Shown: positions 8,704 to 17,461 of the stretch, piece after piece
Layout: the number at the start of each line of letters is the position of its first letter
Position numbering within the stretch: the stretch's first letter is position 1
Source of the DNA: Leptolyngbya sp. PCC 7375
Lineage (GTDB): Bacteria; Cyanobacteriota; Cyanobacteriia; Phormidesmidales; Phormidesmidaceae
Direction: 5' to 3'
Assembly: GCF_000316115.1 (NCBI RefSeq)
Contig: NZ_JH993797.1
Span: 5,442,486 to 5,506,485 of the forward strand
Length of the DNA stretch: 64,000 nucleotides
Position numbers and translations under genes: made by a program
The notes under the pieces: model-generated
What the model was told of the DNA's origin: nothing
The model's database searches: none
The model's input: the letters and a program-made list of their open reading frames with translations, nothing else

Positions 8704-9282
8704 CTAAAACCTAGATCCTGGCCGCTTGAGAAAATCTAACTCGGCCTCAGTACTCGGACGGTCTAGGGTCTGATTACGATGGGGAAATCGCCCAAACTGA
8801 GCGATGACAGCTCGGTGACGTCGGGCATAATCCAAACCATGGGCAAGGTCCGGCGCATCGAGAATCAAGGCCTCAAAGTAATCAACACAGCGATGCTGAT
8901 GGTCCAAGTTCTCACTATGTTCGAAGGGCAAATAGAGGAAAAAACGCTCTACGGGCAGCATTGCTGCATCATACCCCCGGTCAATGGCCATTTCAGCCGT
9001 CGCTAAAGCCTCAGGGTCAGCTGCAAAACTCTGGGGTGTACCTCGAAACATATTGCGGGCAAACTGATCCAACACAATGATTCGGGCTAGGCTTGATCTA
9101 GCCATTTTCAACCAAGGTTCGGGTGGTGACGCTACCATGGCCCAATATAGGTCTAGAAACTGCGTTTTGATCTGCTTATCGAAGTCAGGATCTTTACGAA
9201 ACCACTGCTTGCGATACTCACCCACTGGTGAGCCAAACCAAAAGTCTAAGACTGCTTGGGTATCGCTGTTGACTGAGTCCAT
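8704..9282 (-). CDS. DUF924 family protein
   Basis: This 192-residue protein matches the DUF924 family, which has a TPR-like alpha-helical fold and unknown function. Recognisable strings are VLDFWFG near the N terminus, RIIVLDQFARNMFRGTPQSFAAD in the middle, LYLPFEHSE, and RHRAVIAQFGRFPHRN near the end. The ATG at 9282 is taken rather than a TTG one codon earlier. The gene is monocistronic and faces queF across the palindromic repeat. Confidence 0.9.
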   Translation of the reverse strand: MDSVNSDTQAVLDFWFGSPVGEYRKQWFRKDPDFDKQIKTQFLDLYWAMVASPPEPWLKMARSSLARIIVLDQFARNMFRGTPQSFAADPEALATAEMAIDRGYDAAMLPVERFFLYLPFEHSENLDHQHRCVDYFEALILDAPDLAHGLDYARRHRAVIAQFGRFPHRNQTLDRPSTEAELDFLKRPGSRF

Positions 9283-9319
9283 CAATCTCTAGATAGGTAA
9301 CACTCGGGGGAAATCGATC

Positions 9320-9604
9320 ATGTCGTCCATCTTTTCAGTCATCTTCGCTTTGGTGCTGGTGGTGGCGGTTTTTTGCTGGTTGACAGGGTATCGATTGCCC
9401 ATCCGATTTACCGCACCGTCTTTACCCACCGGCCCATCTAGCGTTCCTAGGGCAACACGCCAGCGATTGATGCGACTCGTTAATGGTAACCAGGCAGTGG
9501 CAGCTCGACTAGTGCAGCGGGTGCGATCGCAAAATCCTGAACGCTCAGAACAATGGTGTTGGGAAAAAGCAATTTACGATATTGAACGCGATCGCAGAGC
9601 GTAA
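9320..9604 (+). CDS. Small membrane-anchored hypothetical protein
   Basis: A 94-residue protein with one N-terminal membrane helix (about residues 4-22, VIFALVLVVAVFCWLTGY) and a basic cytoplasmic part ending WCWEKAIYDIERDRRA. I recall similar small proteins in other cyanobacteria but no named family. It is divergent from the DUF924 gene with only 37 bases between the start codons, so the two share a promoter region. Two HIP1-like octamers lie near its 3' end. Confidence 0.65.
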   Translation: MSSIFSVIFALVLVVAVFCWLTGYRLPIRFTAPSLPTGPSSVPRATRQRLMRLVNGNQAVAARLVQRVRSQNPERSEQWCWEKAIYDIERDRRA

Positions 9605-10013
9605 ATCTCCTTGCCTCGCTTATTAACACCTCACAATCTCTTGATTTAATACCCAGATATTTAAAGTTAACGTGGTGGTTACCATCAACATAGGTGGCGA
9701 CCAACCACCATAAGTAGGTGCCAATATAACAATATATCTGCCAGACTAGGCCCAAGTGGGCAGCCTAGTACGTAAAGGTACCTTTAAACTCACTAATTAA
9801 GCAGTCAGTCATAGATAAACTTAGCTAACTGTCATACTGAGCTCATTAAAGTACCTCATCTTAAGCTTTCATAGTTTGAAAGTCTGCTCATTCGACGGCT
9901 CCTCTGGAACCCTAGCAGTCCTATCAACTATGAATGCATTCCTCAATTACCAAATATTTGGTTATTAGGGCTATCTACTAGCAATTTTTTTATAGAGTAA
10001 GGAAGCTGACAAT
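9605..10013. other. Hairpin-rich intergenic region upstream of gmd
   Basis: About 410 bases without a gene. Short inverted repeats stand out: TGGTGGTT (9673-9680) pairs with AACCACCA (9703-9710); ACTAGG...CCTAGT brackets a CCCAAGTGGG hairpin (9745-9767); and AAAGGTACCTTT (9774-9785) is a 12-base palindrome. Together they suggest a structured leader or operator region for gmd, or a terminator for the small gene upstream. No known riboswitch was recognised. The gmd ribosome binding site AAGGAAG is at 9999-10005. Confidence 0.45.
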
Positions 10014-11078
10014 ATGACGCAGACTAAGCGTGCGCTAATTACTGGAATTACAGGCCAGGATGGGTCTTATCTTGCAGAACTTCTATTAGAAAAAGGCTAT
10101 GAGGTACACGGCATTATTCGTCGCACCTCCACCTTCAATACAGACCGTATTGACCATATCTATATCGATCCTCACAGTGATGATGCCCGTCTATTTCTCC
10201 ACTATGGAGACCTGAATGACGGCACCATGTTACGGCGCATCTTAGAGCAAGTTCAGCCTAACGAAGTCTATAACCTCGGCGCTCAATCTCACGTGCGGGT
10301 GAGTTTTGATTCCCCAGAGTATACCGTTGATACAGTCGCCATGGGTGCTCTGCGTTTGATGGAAGCCATTCGCGACTATCAGCAGCGTACTGATTCAGAA
10401 GTACGTTTTTACCAAGCAGGCTCTTCTGAGATGTTCGGTAAAGTTCAGGAAATTCCCCAGAAGGAAACTACGCCCTTCTATCCTCGCAGTCCCTATGCCT
10501 GTGCCAAGGTTTATGCCCACTGGCAAACCGTTAACTACCGTGAGTCATACAACATGTTTGCCTGCAATGGCATCCTGTTCAACCATGAGTCACCTCGCCG
10601 TGGCGAGACATTTGTCACTCGCAAAATCACCCGCGCCGTTGCTCGGATTGTCGCGGGTCGTCAAAAGGAGCTTTACCTTGGCAACCTAGACTCCAAGCGA
10701 GACTGGGGTTATGCGAAGGATTATGTTCGCGCCATGTGGCTGATGCTGCAGCAAGATGAGCCTGGAGACTATGTTGTAGCAACTGGCGAAACTCACACCA
10801 TTAAAGAGTTTCTAGATATCGCATTCAACTATGTCAACCTTGACTGGCATGATTACGTCAAGTTCGACCCTCGCTATCTGCGTCCTGCTGAGGTAGATAT
10901 TTTAATCGGTGATCCTAACCACACTAAGGAAACGCTAGGTTGGGAGCCCTCTATTGACTTCTCAGGTCTAGTCAAGCTGATGGTGGATGCTGACCTGGAA
11001 GCTATCGGTCTAGACCCCGTCAGCAAGCAATCTGATGCCGCTACGGTACGTGCTGCTATTGCTGGTGTGATGTCCTAG
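10014..11078 (+). CDS. gmd: GDP-mannose 4,6-dehydratase
   Basis: Gmd is a short-chain dehydrogenase that converts GDP-mannose to GDP-4-keto-6-deoxymannose, the first step to GDP-fucose, GDP-rhamnose or related surface sugars. The N-terminal Rossmann motif is ITGITGQDGSYLAELL, the active site has SSEMFG and YPRSPYACAKVYAHW (Tyr-x3-Lys), and FNHESPRRGETFVTRK is diagnostic. Length (354) is normal. AAGGAAG sits 8 bases before the ATG. The usual partner (fcl/wcaG reductase) is not adjacent, so the final sugar is unknown. Confidence 0.97.
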   Translation: MTQTKRALITGITGQDGSYLAELLLEKGYEVHGIIRRTSTFNTDRIDHIYIDPHSDDARLFLHYGDLNDGTMLRRILEQVQPNEVYNLGAQSHVRVSFDSPEYTVDTVAMGALRLMEAIRDYQQRTDSEVRFYQAGSSEMFGKVQEIPQKETTPFYPRSPYACAKVYAHWQTVNYRESYNMFACNGILFNHESPRRGETFVTRKITRAVARIVAGRQKELYLGNLDSKRDWGYAKDYVRAMWLMLQQDEPGDYVVATGETHTIKEFLDIAFNYVNLDWHDYVKFDPRYLRPAEVDILIGDPNHTKETLGWEPSIDFSGLVKLMVDADLEAIGLDPVSKQSDAATVRAAIAGVMS

Positions 11079-11090
11079 GTTTCACTCTAT

Positions 11091-11129
11091 GAACGCTCCT
11101 TTTAGAATCTGTTTTCTATGGGGGCGTTC
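11091..11129 (+). terminator. Possible terminator after gmd
   Basis: GAACGCTCC (11091-11099) can pair with GGGGCGTTC (11121-11129) with one G-U pair, leaving a 21-base loop. It follows the gmd stop by 12 bases. There is no long T-run, so it is only a weak candidate. Confidence 0.35.
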
Positions 11130-11203
11130 TATTAATATAGGAAAGACCTTGTTTGGAGTGTGGTCTATACTCCAAGCGCAAACTAACAGAACAGACAAAA
11201 AGC

Positions 11204-11674
11204 ATGGCAGACGAGTCGACTCCTAAGGCCCCTGCGGCAAATTCCGCTGACAAAGCGCCAGCTAAGGCCCCTGCAAAAGCTAAGAAAGCAAAGCCACCTA
11301 AGTTAGAAGACAAACCGTTTGCTGAATTCATCGAGCAGCATTTTGTACCTGCTGTTAGGACGGCCCTCGAAAAAGAAGAGGGGCTTAACGATTTACAGCT
11401 TTCTTTTGAGAATCAGCCTATTAACGTAATCGGTGTGGATAAAGATAGCTATCCCCAGGTTATTGGTTGCTGGGCTAAAGGTGCACGGCAGTTCAATATC
11501 ACCTTCCTAGAGGAAAGCATTACAGGTCCTAAGATTTATTCCTTTGCTACGAATGGTGGGACACCCAGCACCATCGAGCAGTTTATGGGCGATGAGCGCC
11601 GAGTTACGCTGGACCTCATGGTGTTGTATGTGCTGCAACGCATTAGAGGCCAAAAGTGGTTAAAGGGCAATTAG
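11204..11674 (+). CDS. DUF2996 family cyanobacterial protein
   Basis: The ATG at 11204 (MADEST) is chosen over an in-frame start at 11153, because DUF2996 proteins begin with a short MADE-type, Ala/Pro/Lys-rich tail. The conserved domain runs from about residue 45: KPFAEFIEQHFVPAV, LSFENQPINV, CWAKGARQFNITFLEESITGPK, DERRVTLDLMVLYVLQRIRGQKWL. Function is unknown. The family is restricted to cyanobacteria and plants as far as I recall. The low-complexity tail (APAKAPAKAKKAK) is likely disordered. It converges on purH with a strong shared terminator between. Confidence 0.88.
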   Translation: MADESTPKAPAANSADKAPAKAPAKAKKAKPPKLEDKPFAEFIEQHFVPAVRTALEKEEGLNDLQLSFENQPINVIGVDKDSYPQVIGCWAKGARQFNITFLEESITGPKIYSFATNGGTPSTIEQFMGDERRVTLDLMVLYVLQRIRGQKWLKGN

Positions 11675-11701
11675 CCAATTGATTGGCATATCCCGGCCAT
11701 A

Positions 11702-11736
11702 AAACCGGAGGGTGGGCACTACCCACCCTCCGGTTT
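11702..11736. terminator. Bidirectional terminator between DUF2996 gene and purH
   Basis: A 15-base perfect stem, AAACCGGAGGGTGGG with its complement CCCACCCTCCGGTTT, encloses a 5-base loop (CACTA). A-rich and T-rich ends on both sides let it work in either direction. It lies between two convergent genes. Confidence 0.85.
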
Positions 11737-11748
11737 GTTCATTGGGAG

Positions 11749-13293
11749 CTAATGCAAGAAATGCCGCGTCCCGGTCAACGCCATAATCACCCCTAGTTCG
11801 TTAGCTGCTTTAATCGAATCCTCATCACGAATACTGCCCCCTGGCTGCACAATTGCCTTAATGCCAGCAGCAGCAGCCGTTCGCACCGAGTCATCAAAGG
11901 GGAAAAATCCATCACTGGCCAATGTCGCGCCTTCAGCTTTTTCCGCAGCCTGCTCTAGGGCAATTTTGGCAGCACCTACACGGTTCATTTGCCCCGCCCC
12001 AATACCGACAGTAGTGCTTTCATTGGTCACTACAATGGCATTGGATTTAACATGTTTAGCCACACGCCAGGCAAATAGCAGTTCTGTGAGTTCAGCTTCG
12101 CTGGGCTGACGCTCAGTCACGATTTTCCACTGGGTTACATCTTGCTGAACGTCGTCAGAGGTTTGGATTAAAAAGCCACCTGCGATCGCACGAATCGTTT
12201 GACTAGGACCGCTCAATAAATCTGGCAGTACTAACACCCGCAGGTTCTTCTTCTTAGCAAGGATTTCTTGAGCTGCTGGCACACAACCGGGGGCCACCAC
12301 ACATTCTAGAAACGTCTGGGTCAGCGACTCAGCCGTCTCCACATCAATTTCCTGATTGAGGGCAACGATGCCACCAAAGGCAGACACATTATCAGCTTCA
12401 AAAGCACGTCTATAGGTAGACGCCATAGACTCACCGATGGCGACACCACAAGGGTTAGTATGCTTGAGCACAGCCGCAGCAGGACCATTTTCACTAGGGA
12501 ATTCCGCAATGATGCGACGGGCAGCTTCAAGGTCCACCAGATTGTTGTAGCTGAGATCTTTACCCTGGAGTTTTTCGGCAGCGGCCCAACCACTAGGTTG
12601 GTTGCCGGTTTGATACCACACAGCAGGTTGGTGGGGGTTTTCGCCATAGCGGAGGGGTTGCTTTTGAGTGCCGCTGAGGGCAAAACGCTCACTGGTGGCA
12701 TCGCCAGCTTGCTCGGTTAGGTACGTGGCAATGGCCTGATCATAGGTAGCCGTATGCCAGAAGACTTGACGGGCGCATTGGGCACGGAATTCTAAAGAAG
12801 GTTGACCGTTATGAGTTCTTAGTTCGTTGAGATAACCTTCATACTGACCAGGGTTGCAGAGAACAGTCAGGTAGGCGTAGTTTTTTGCCGCCGAGCGCAG
12901 CATGGTGGGGCCACCGATGTCGATGTTTTCAATGGCATCTGTCAGCGTGGTGTCGGACTTAGCAATGGTCTGCTCAAAGGGATACAGGTTGACAACCACT
13001 AGATCGATCGGACGAATATCGTTATCGGCCAGATCTTTTTGGTCATCGGGATTATCGGTACGCGCTAGCAAACCACCGTGGATGCGAGGTTGAAGAGTTT
13101 TAACGCGTCCACCAAGGATTTCAGGAAAACCAGTGTAGTCGGATACTTTGGTGACGGGGATGCCTGCTTCGGTGAGGGTGTGAGCAGTACCACCGCTGCT
13201 AATGATATCGAAATCGAATTCTGTGGTGAGGACCTTGGCTAGATCAACAATTCCTGTTTTGTCAGATGCACTGAGCAGCGCTAAGCGTGTCAT
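11749..13293 (-). CDS. purH: Bifunctional AICAR transformylase / IMP cyclohydrolase PurH
   Basis: PurH carries out the last two steps of IMP synthesis. The N-terminal MGS-like IMP cyclohydrolase domain (about residues 1-190) begins MTRLALLSASDKTGIVDLAK and contains SGGTAHTL and GGRVKTLQPRIHGG. The C-terminal transformylase domain has RYGENPHQPA, LQGKDLSYNNLVD, VLKHTNPCGVAIG (catalytic Lys-His), and ends GVIMALTGTRHFLH. Length (514) is standard. It is monocistronic. Confidence 0.97.
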   Translation of the reverse strand: MTRLALLSASDKTGIVDLAKVLTTEFDFDIISSGGTAHTLTEAGIPVTKVSDYTGFPEILGGRVKTLQPRIHGGLLARTDNPDDQKDLADNDIRPIDLVVVNLYPFEQTIAKSDTTLTDAIENIDIGGPTMLRSAAKNYAYLTVLCNPGQYEGYLNELRTHNGQPSLEFRAQCARQVFWHTATYDQAIATYLTEQAGDATSERFALSGTQKQPLRYGENPHQPAVWYQTGNQPSGWAAAEKLQGKDLSYNNLVDLEAARRIIAEFPSENGPAAAVLKHTNPCGVAIGESMASTYRRAFEADNVSAFGGIVALNQEIDVETAESLTQTFLECVVAPGCVPAAQEILAKKKNLRVLVLPDLLSGPSQTIRAIAGGFLIQTSDDVQQDVTQWKIVTERQPSEAELTELLFAWRVAKHVKSNAIVVTNESTTVGIGAGQMNRVGAAKIALEQAAEKAEGATLASDGFFPFDDSVRTAAAAGIKAIVQPGGSIRDEDSIKAANELGVIMALTGTRHFLH

Positions 13294-13373
13294 GGGATTT
13301 GTACGTTCTTGGGGAGATTAACCTTACTAGGTTAAAACGCCAAGACACACTTTACGAACTTTCCCTAATTTTC

Positions 13374-14510
13374 CTAAGGGATACTTTGTAAAGCCTCAAA
13401 GTCCTTTCTATAAAACCTCTGTGCCAAACTCAAAATAACGGGCAATCGCATTTTAATTCCAGTTGTAAAATCCAGAAATTCCTTGGCAGTTTTTATAGCT
13501 TTTTGTGCGTCAGACATACTCACTCCATCTAGTGAGTGCAACCAGTTATTTCGAGCACTCCGAACAGCATTTAAATCACGAAATAAATCATGAGATATCT
13601 CTTCTTCAAGCTCCAGCATTTCAGATTTAATTGACGCGGTATAGTCTCTACCTTCCAGTTTCTGCTTCCTATCGGAATTTATCCTTGTGGCATTATCTGA
13701 AATTCCAGCCCTATTAGGTTCAGACCTCTTATTTGCTATGTATTGAGACCACTTTAAATTTAGAAGTGATTCACAAATTGCCCAGGATAATATTAGCGAC
13801 TCTGCAAAATGATGGCATGTATAGTTGTAGACACTTTTATAAAGTAGTTCTATCAACTCAAGTATATTTTCATGCTCACTATCTAAAATTTCTCGAAGTA
13901 GGCAGAAGGAACTTTCGATAACTTCTATTGAAAGTTCTATCCTTTTAAATTGATCAGGAACTCTATATCCTGGCGCGGTTCTAAACAAAATTAAATTATT
14001 GTAACTATAGCTTTGTCCGGGTTCAAGAGAGTTTAAGAACCTAAGTAAATCATTTTGTTCAAAATGACCTAAAGTCATTATAAATTTAGGTTGAGGTGCC
14101 ACAACTTGTTGCATGCCTCCTCCAAATACTGTTCCTAAACAAGCTAAATGAGCTGTAAGTAGTTGAATACGTTTATAAGCTCTTTGTTCAACTAAAGCTT
14201 CCGCTTCAGTGATTTCTTTGGGAATCAGTTTCCGTTGCCCAGACATCCATTCACAACCAGGAATTTCAGTACTTTGACCTGGTTCCCAAGAAGAACAGTC
14301 AAAAACAAAGACCCCATCCCTTCGAACACGTACACGAATCCCTTGTGATAATTGTGTACGATAGACATCTTTTATAAACTCAGATTCTGGGGCAGTTTTA
14401 ATTTCTTGATCAGTGGGTTTTGTCCCTACCCAAAGCGGCGGTACATGGTAATAGGCGCTGATACCAGGGGCAAAATAAGCTTCACGATATTCGGAATAGG
14501 CTGCTGTCAC
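13374..14510 (-). CDS. Uncharacterised protein with HEPN-like C-terminal region
   Basis: I do not recognise a named family over the full 378 residues. The start is a GTG at 14510. The N-terminal two-thirds is mixed alpha/beta with Cys and Trp clusters (FVFDCSSWEPGQ, CEWMSGQRK). The C-terminal third is helical and contains SARNNWLHSLDG, where Arg320 and His325 form an R-x4-H motif as in HEPN ribonucleases. The preceding helix, HHFAESLILSWAICESLLNLKW, also resembles HEPN-type proteins such as the ApeA C-terminal domain. The coding sequence is more AT-rich than its neighbours, a sign of possible transfer. A defence role is inference only. Confidence 0.5.
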   Translation of the reverse strand: MTAAYSEYREAYFAPGISAYYHVPPLWVGTKPTDQEIKTAPESEFIKDVYRTQLSQGIRVRVRRDGVFVFDCSSWEPGQSTEIPGCEWMSGQRKLIPKEITEAEALVEQRAYKRIQLLTAHLACLGTVFGGGMQQVVAPQPKFIMTLGHFEQNDLLRFLNSLEPGQSYSYNNLILFRTAPGYRVPDQFKRIELSIEVIESSFCLLREILDSEHENILELIELLYKSVYNYTCHHFAESLILSWAICESLLNLKWSQYIANKRSEPNRAGISDNATRINSDRKQKLEGRDYTASIKSEMLELEEEISHDLFRDLNAVRSARNNWLHSLDGVSMSDAQKAIKTAKEFLDFTTGIKMRLPVILSLAQRFYRKDFEALQSIP

Positions 14511-14766
14511 AACTTGGCTTTAATTCTCAGATTTACACCAAATTTAACTTGATTTTTTGCTTGCGACAGCATTGCTATCTAAATTTATAGCCTATCCCGA
14601 ATACTTTTAAAGACCGCCTTACCAAAAGCCTTAATTAGAAGAGTCTTCATACCTGGAAAAAGCAACTACAGCCTCAGTAATAATAGTAATTTCGTTCTAA
14701 TAACAAACACCCCTTGCGTTCAAGCAAGGAGCGCTTATTAAGCAGAAGAACTATAAAGCTCTGACA

Positions 14767-16188
14767 TTAATCATCATCGTCGTCGTCATCATCATCGTCA
14801 TCGTCGTCGTCGTCGTCGTCACCATCGTCATCGTCATCGTCGCACCGACGACAATCGCCATGATCGTCCGAACGATTATCGATGACCGTAGTCGACGAAC
14901 CCACTATTTGAGTTATTTCGGTAACCGTCGTCGTCACAATACTCGTGTAGCTGCGCGTGTAGGAGAACGTTTCCCGAATATCTCGACCGCCACCAGCTAA
15001 GTCATAGCGAATACTGGCCACACAGTTAATCTCCACATCCTCCAGCCTGAGATCATCCCCCAGTTCCGCTCGCAGTTCTCGTTCCAACTGAGTCAGGGAA
15101 ATCACCTCAGATTTCAGAATATATTTGCCGCCAGCCGCCTCAATTAAACGGGCACCACTGTTGGTATGAATCTCCTGCCAGCGGCCACCACGGGTTCTAG
15201 CAAATACCTGATAAACCACATTGGCATAGGTCGTTTGCGGCTTATTCAGGATCTCCAATTGCAGGACTAAATTACGGCTCTGCTGGGTGCTGCCCGTCTG
15301 GCGAGCCACATGTAATACCGACTCCCAAACACGACGCGTAACCTGGCTTTGAATTTCTGAACGTCTGCGGGTTGAACGACTGCTGTTTGTCTCCGTACGA
15401 GACGTTGAGCTACGCCGACGGCGTTGAGCGCGACTATCGCCATCATCATCATCGTCGTCATCACGACTTTCTCGGCCATCGTCATCGTCATCATCGTCGT
15501 CATTACCACTCGATGTCAGGATGGCTGGCCGGTTAGAGGTGCGGCCAGAGACTACAGTTTCTGTGGATTCAGTGCGGCTGGATGTGACAGTACTTGATGT
15601 GGAGGTACGGACAATGGCTGTTGTCGTAGTTGTGCTGATTTCTCTGTAGCTTTGTCGATAGGTAATCTTTTCGCGCAAGTCACGACCACCACCGACTAAG
15701 TCGTAGCGAATGCTAACGACACAGTCCAGCTCTACGTCTTCGATACTTAGATTCTCACCCAGTTCATCCCGAATTTCCTCTTCTAGTTCGGCAATGGAAA
15801 TGACTTCTGATTCCAGGATGAACTTACCGTCGCTACCGGGAAGTAACCGTGCACCGCGATTAGTATGAATTTCTTGCCATTCACTACTGCCACGGGTTCT
15901 AGCAAAAACTTGATACACCGCATTGGCATAGGTGGTCTGGGGTTTATTGAGCACCTCTAACTGCAACACCAGATTGGTACTCCGCTGGTTACGCTCCACC
16001 AGTCGGGCCACATGCAACACAGAATTCCAATTCTGAGCTCGACTTAACTGCTTTTGCGAGATCGGCGACGGGGCTTCAGATACTACATTTCCACGGGTTG
16101 GTGATTGCTGAGCCTGCCAAACCAAGGAAACCAACGCAGCTGGCAACGCAGCCTTGAAGAACACACTTCGGAAAAAGGAATACTGCAT
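14767..16188 (-). CDS. Secreted/anchored two-repeat protein with poly-aspartate tracts
   Basis: A 473-residue protein of unknown family. A hydrophobic N-terminal segment (residues 5-25, before AQQSP) suggests export. Two clearly duplicated domains follow: A at about 54-186 and B at about 288-417. Both contain (W)NSVLHVAR / WESVLHVAR, NLVLQLE(V/I)LNKPQTTYAN, VYQVFARTRG, WQEIHTN, and DLxGGGRD(L/I)RE. The linker holds Ser/Thr-rich stretches and two Asp runs (230-237, 243-249), then an Arg-rich patch. The C terminus is almost pure Asp (450-473). The acidic runs suggest Ca2+ or other cation binding. The Asp tail is encoded by a GAT/GAC repeat that could change length. Confidence 0.7.
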   Translation of the reverse strand: MQYSFFRSVFFKAALPAALVSLVWQAQQSPTRGNVVSEAPSPISQKQLSRAQNWNSVLHVARLVERNQRSTNLVLQLEVLNKPQTTYANAVYQVFARTRGSSEWQEIHTNRGARLLPGSDGKFILESEVISIAELEEEIRDELGENLSIEDVELDCVVSIRYDLVGGGRDLREKITYRQSYREISTTTTTAIVRTSTSSTVTSSRTESTETVVSGRTSNRPAILTSSGNDDDDDDDDGRESRDDDDDDDGDSRAQRRRRSSTSRTETNSSRSTRRRSEIQSQVTRRVWESVLHVARQTGSTQQSRNLVLQLEILNKPQTTYANVVYQVFARTRGGRWQEIHTNSGARLIEAAGGKYILKSEVISLTQLERELRAELGDDLRLEDVEINCVASIRYDLAGGGRDIRETFSYTRSYTSIVTTTVTEITQIVGSSTTVIDNRSDDHGDCRRCDDDDDDGDDDDDDDDDDDDDDDDD

Positions 16189-16512
16189 AGCATTTCATTA
16201 TGAAACTTGGCAGCCCAGAGAACTACCAAAGGGGCATCCATAGCTTCAGGTGCAGCGGACTTGGCACATTTATGGAGTATTGATGAAATTTATGTGGTTA
16301 AGTGCACCTAACCCAATGTCCTCATATATGCTTTTATGGGGCTACTATGGCTACTCAAGCCTCGGTTACAGTTTTTTAGTTCTTCTGTCATTGACAGCAA
16401 TACGAAGAACCTTGGGTATTTATTATGTCTAGACATAGAACAGAGATTGAAAGGTCTATGACGGGTCTACGGTAGAATCCGTAGCGACCTTCCCACTAAT
16501 CACTGTTTGCCT
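16189..16512. other. Intergenic region, no gene supported
   Basis: About 320 bases between the divergent poly-Asp protein and the esterase. A 60-codon frame (16250-16432) has no ribosome binding site, no family signature and an unlikely composition, so it is not called. Promoters for both neighbours should lie here. Confidence 0.45.
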
Positions 16513-17157
16513 ATGTCACTTCGTGCCCTGTCCGCTGGTGACTCTACCGCTGACCATCTTTTGATTCTTCTCCATGGCTGGGGAGCTAATGCTCAGGACG
16601 TTGCAGGCATTGCCCCTTACATGCAGCTAGATAAGTATCAAATGCTGTTCCCAGATGCTCCCCATGCTCACAAAATAGCCAATGGTATGGGAGCACCTAA
16701 CGGACGGATGTGGTACGCCCTACCTGACATTTTCGACTTTGACCAGCCCTTCACCCATCAGGCAGATCTACAGCAAAGTCGGCAGTTGCTACTCGACTGG
16801 ATCACCGCTTTACCGGAAAAAACCGGCATTCCATTGGGGAAAACTATCCTCGGCGGCTTTTCCCAAGGGGGAGCCATGACATTAGACATTGGCATGGGAC
16901 TGCCCGTTGCAGGAATGATGATCCTTAGCGGTTATAGCCACGGCCCCTTGATAACGCCCATTAATCCACGCCCCATTCTGCTAGTCCATGGCCGCCAAGA
17001 CCCAGTGGTTCCCATTAACCAAGCCCATCAAAACAAAGCTGAACTCGGCAACTTGTCAGTTGATGTTGACTATCACGAATTCAACATGGGGCACGAAATC
17101 AACCTACAGGTACTAGAGATGGCCAAGAATTTTTGCGAAAAACTTTGTAAAAACTAG
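16513..17157 (+). CDS. Phospholipase/carboxylesterase-type alpha/beta hydrolase
   Basis: A 214-residue esterase of the carboxylesterase 2 / YpfH group. The ATG at 16513 is chosen over a TTG two codons earlier. Visible elements are the oxyanion strand LLILLHGWGANAQD, the nucleophile elbow GGFSQGGAM (Ser), the acid in VHGRQDPVVP (Asp) and the catalytic His in FNMGHEI. No signal peptide is seen, so it is probably cytoplasmic. The natural substrate is unknown. It stands alone on the plus strand ahead of the DUF2555-coaBC pair, with 85 bases between. Confidence 0.88.
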   Translation: MSLRALSAGDSTADHLLILLHGWGANAQDVAGIAPYMQLDKYQMLFPDAPHAHKIANGMGAPNGRMWYALPDIFDFDQPFTHQADLQQSRQLLLDWITALPEKTGIPLGKTILGGFSQGGAMTLDIGMGLPVAGMMILSGYSHGPLITPINPRPILLVHGRQDPVVPINQAHQNKAELGNLSVDVDYHEFNMGHEINLQVLEMAKNFCEKLCKN

Positions 17158-17242
17158 GTGTAACATTTCAGACGCACTCCGGGACAGTGATAACGACACC
17201 GAATACACTGGAGACAGCGCCCGCCCACAGGAGCCAGCACCC

Positions 17243-17461
17243 ATGGTTTTAAGTACAAGCAAAGTTTCTGATAAGCCCATTGCTGACGTTACTCAAGAAG
17301 AGGTCGATCAGCTGGCACAACGTCTAGAACAGGATGAATATACGACAGCCTTTGAAGGTCTGCAAGATTGGCATCGACTACGGTCAGTGGCATTCCAGCG
17401 TCCAGAGCTAGTGCGTTCCTATCTACATTTATTAGATGTAGAAACCTACGACGAAGCCTAA
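17243..17461 (+). CDS. DUF2555 family small cyanobacterial protein
   Basis: A 72-residue protein ending GLQDWHRLRSVAFQRPELVRSYLHLLDVETYDEA, which matches my memory of the DUF2555 family of short cyanobacterial proteins of unknown function. It overlaps the coaBC start by one base (TAATG), so the two are probably translationally coupled. That places the small protein in the coenzyme A pathway context, though coupling alone does not show a role. Confidence 0.82.
   Translation: MVLSTSKVSDKPIADVTQEEVDQLAQRLEQDEYTTAFEGLQDWHRLRSVAFQRPELVRSYLHLLDVETYDEA

Noticed and set aside
14767..14840. GAT/GAC triplet array as a CRISPR or other repeat array
   Set aside because: It is coding sequence for an aspartate tract with no spacers.
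16250..16432. 60-codon frame between the poly-Asp protein and the esterase
   Set aside because: No ribosome binding site or family signature, and it lies in a promoter region.
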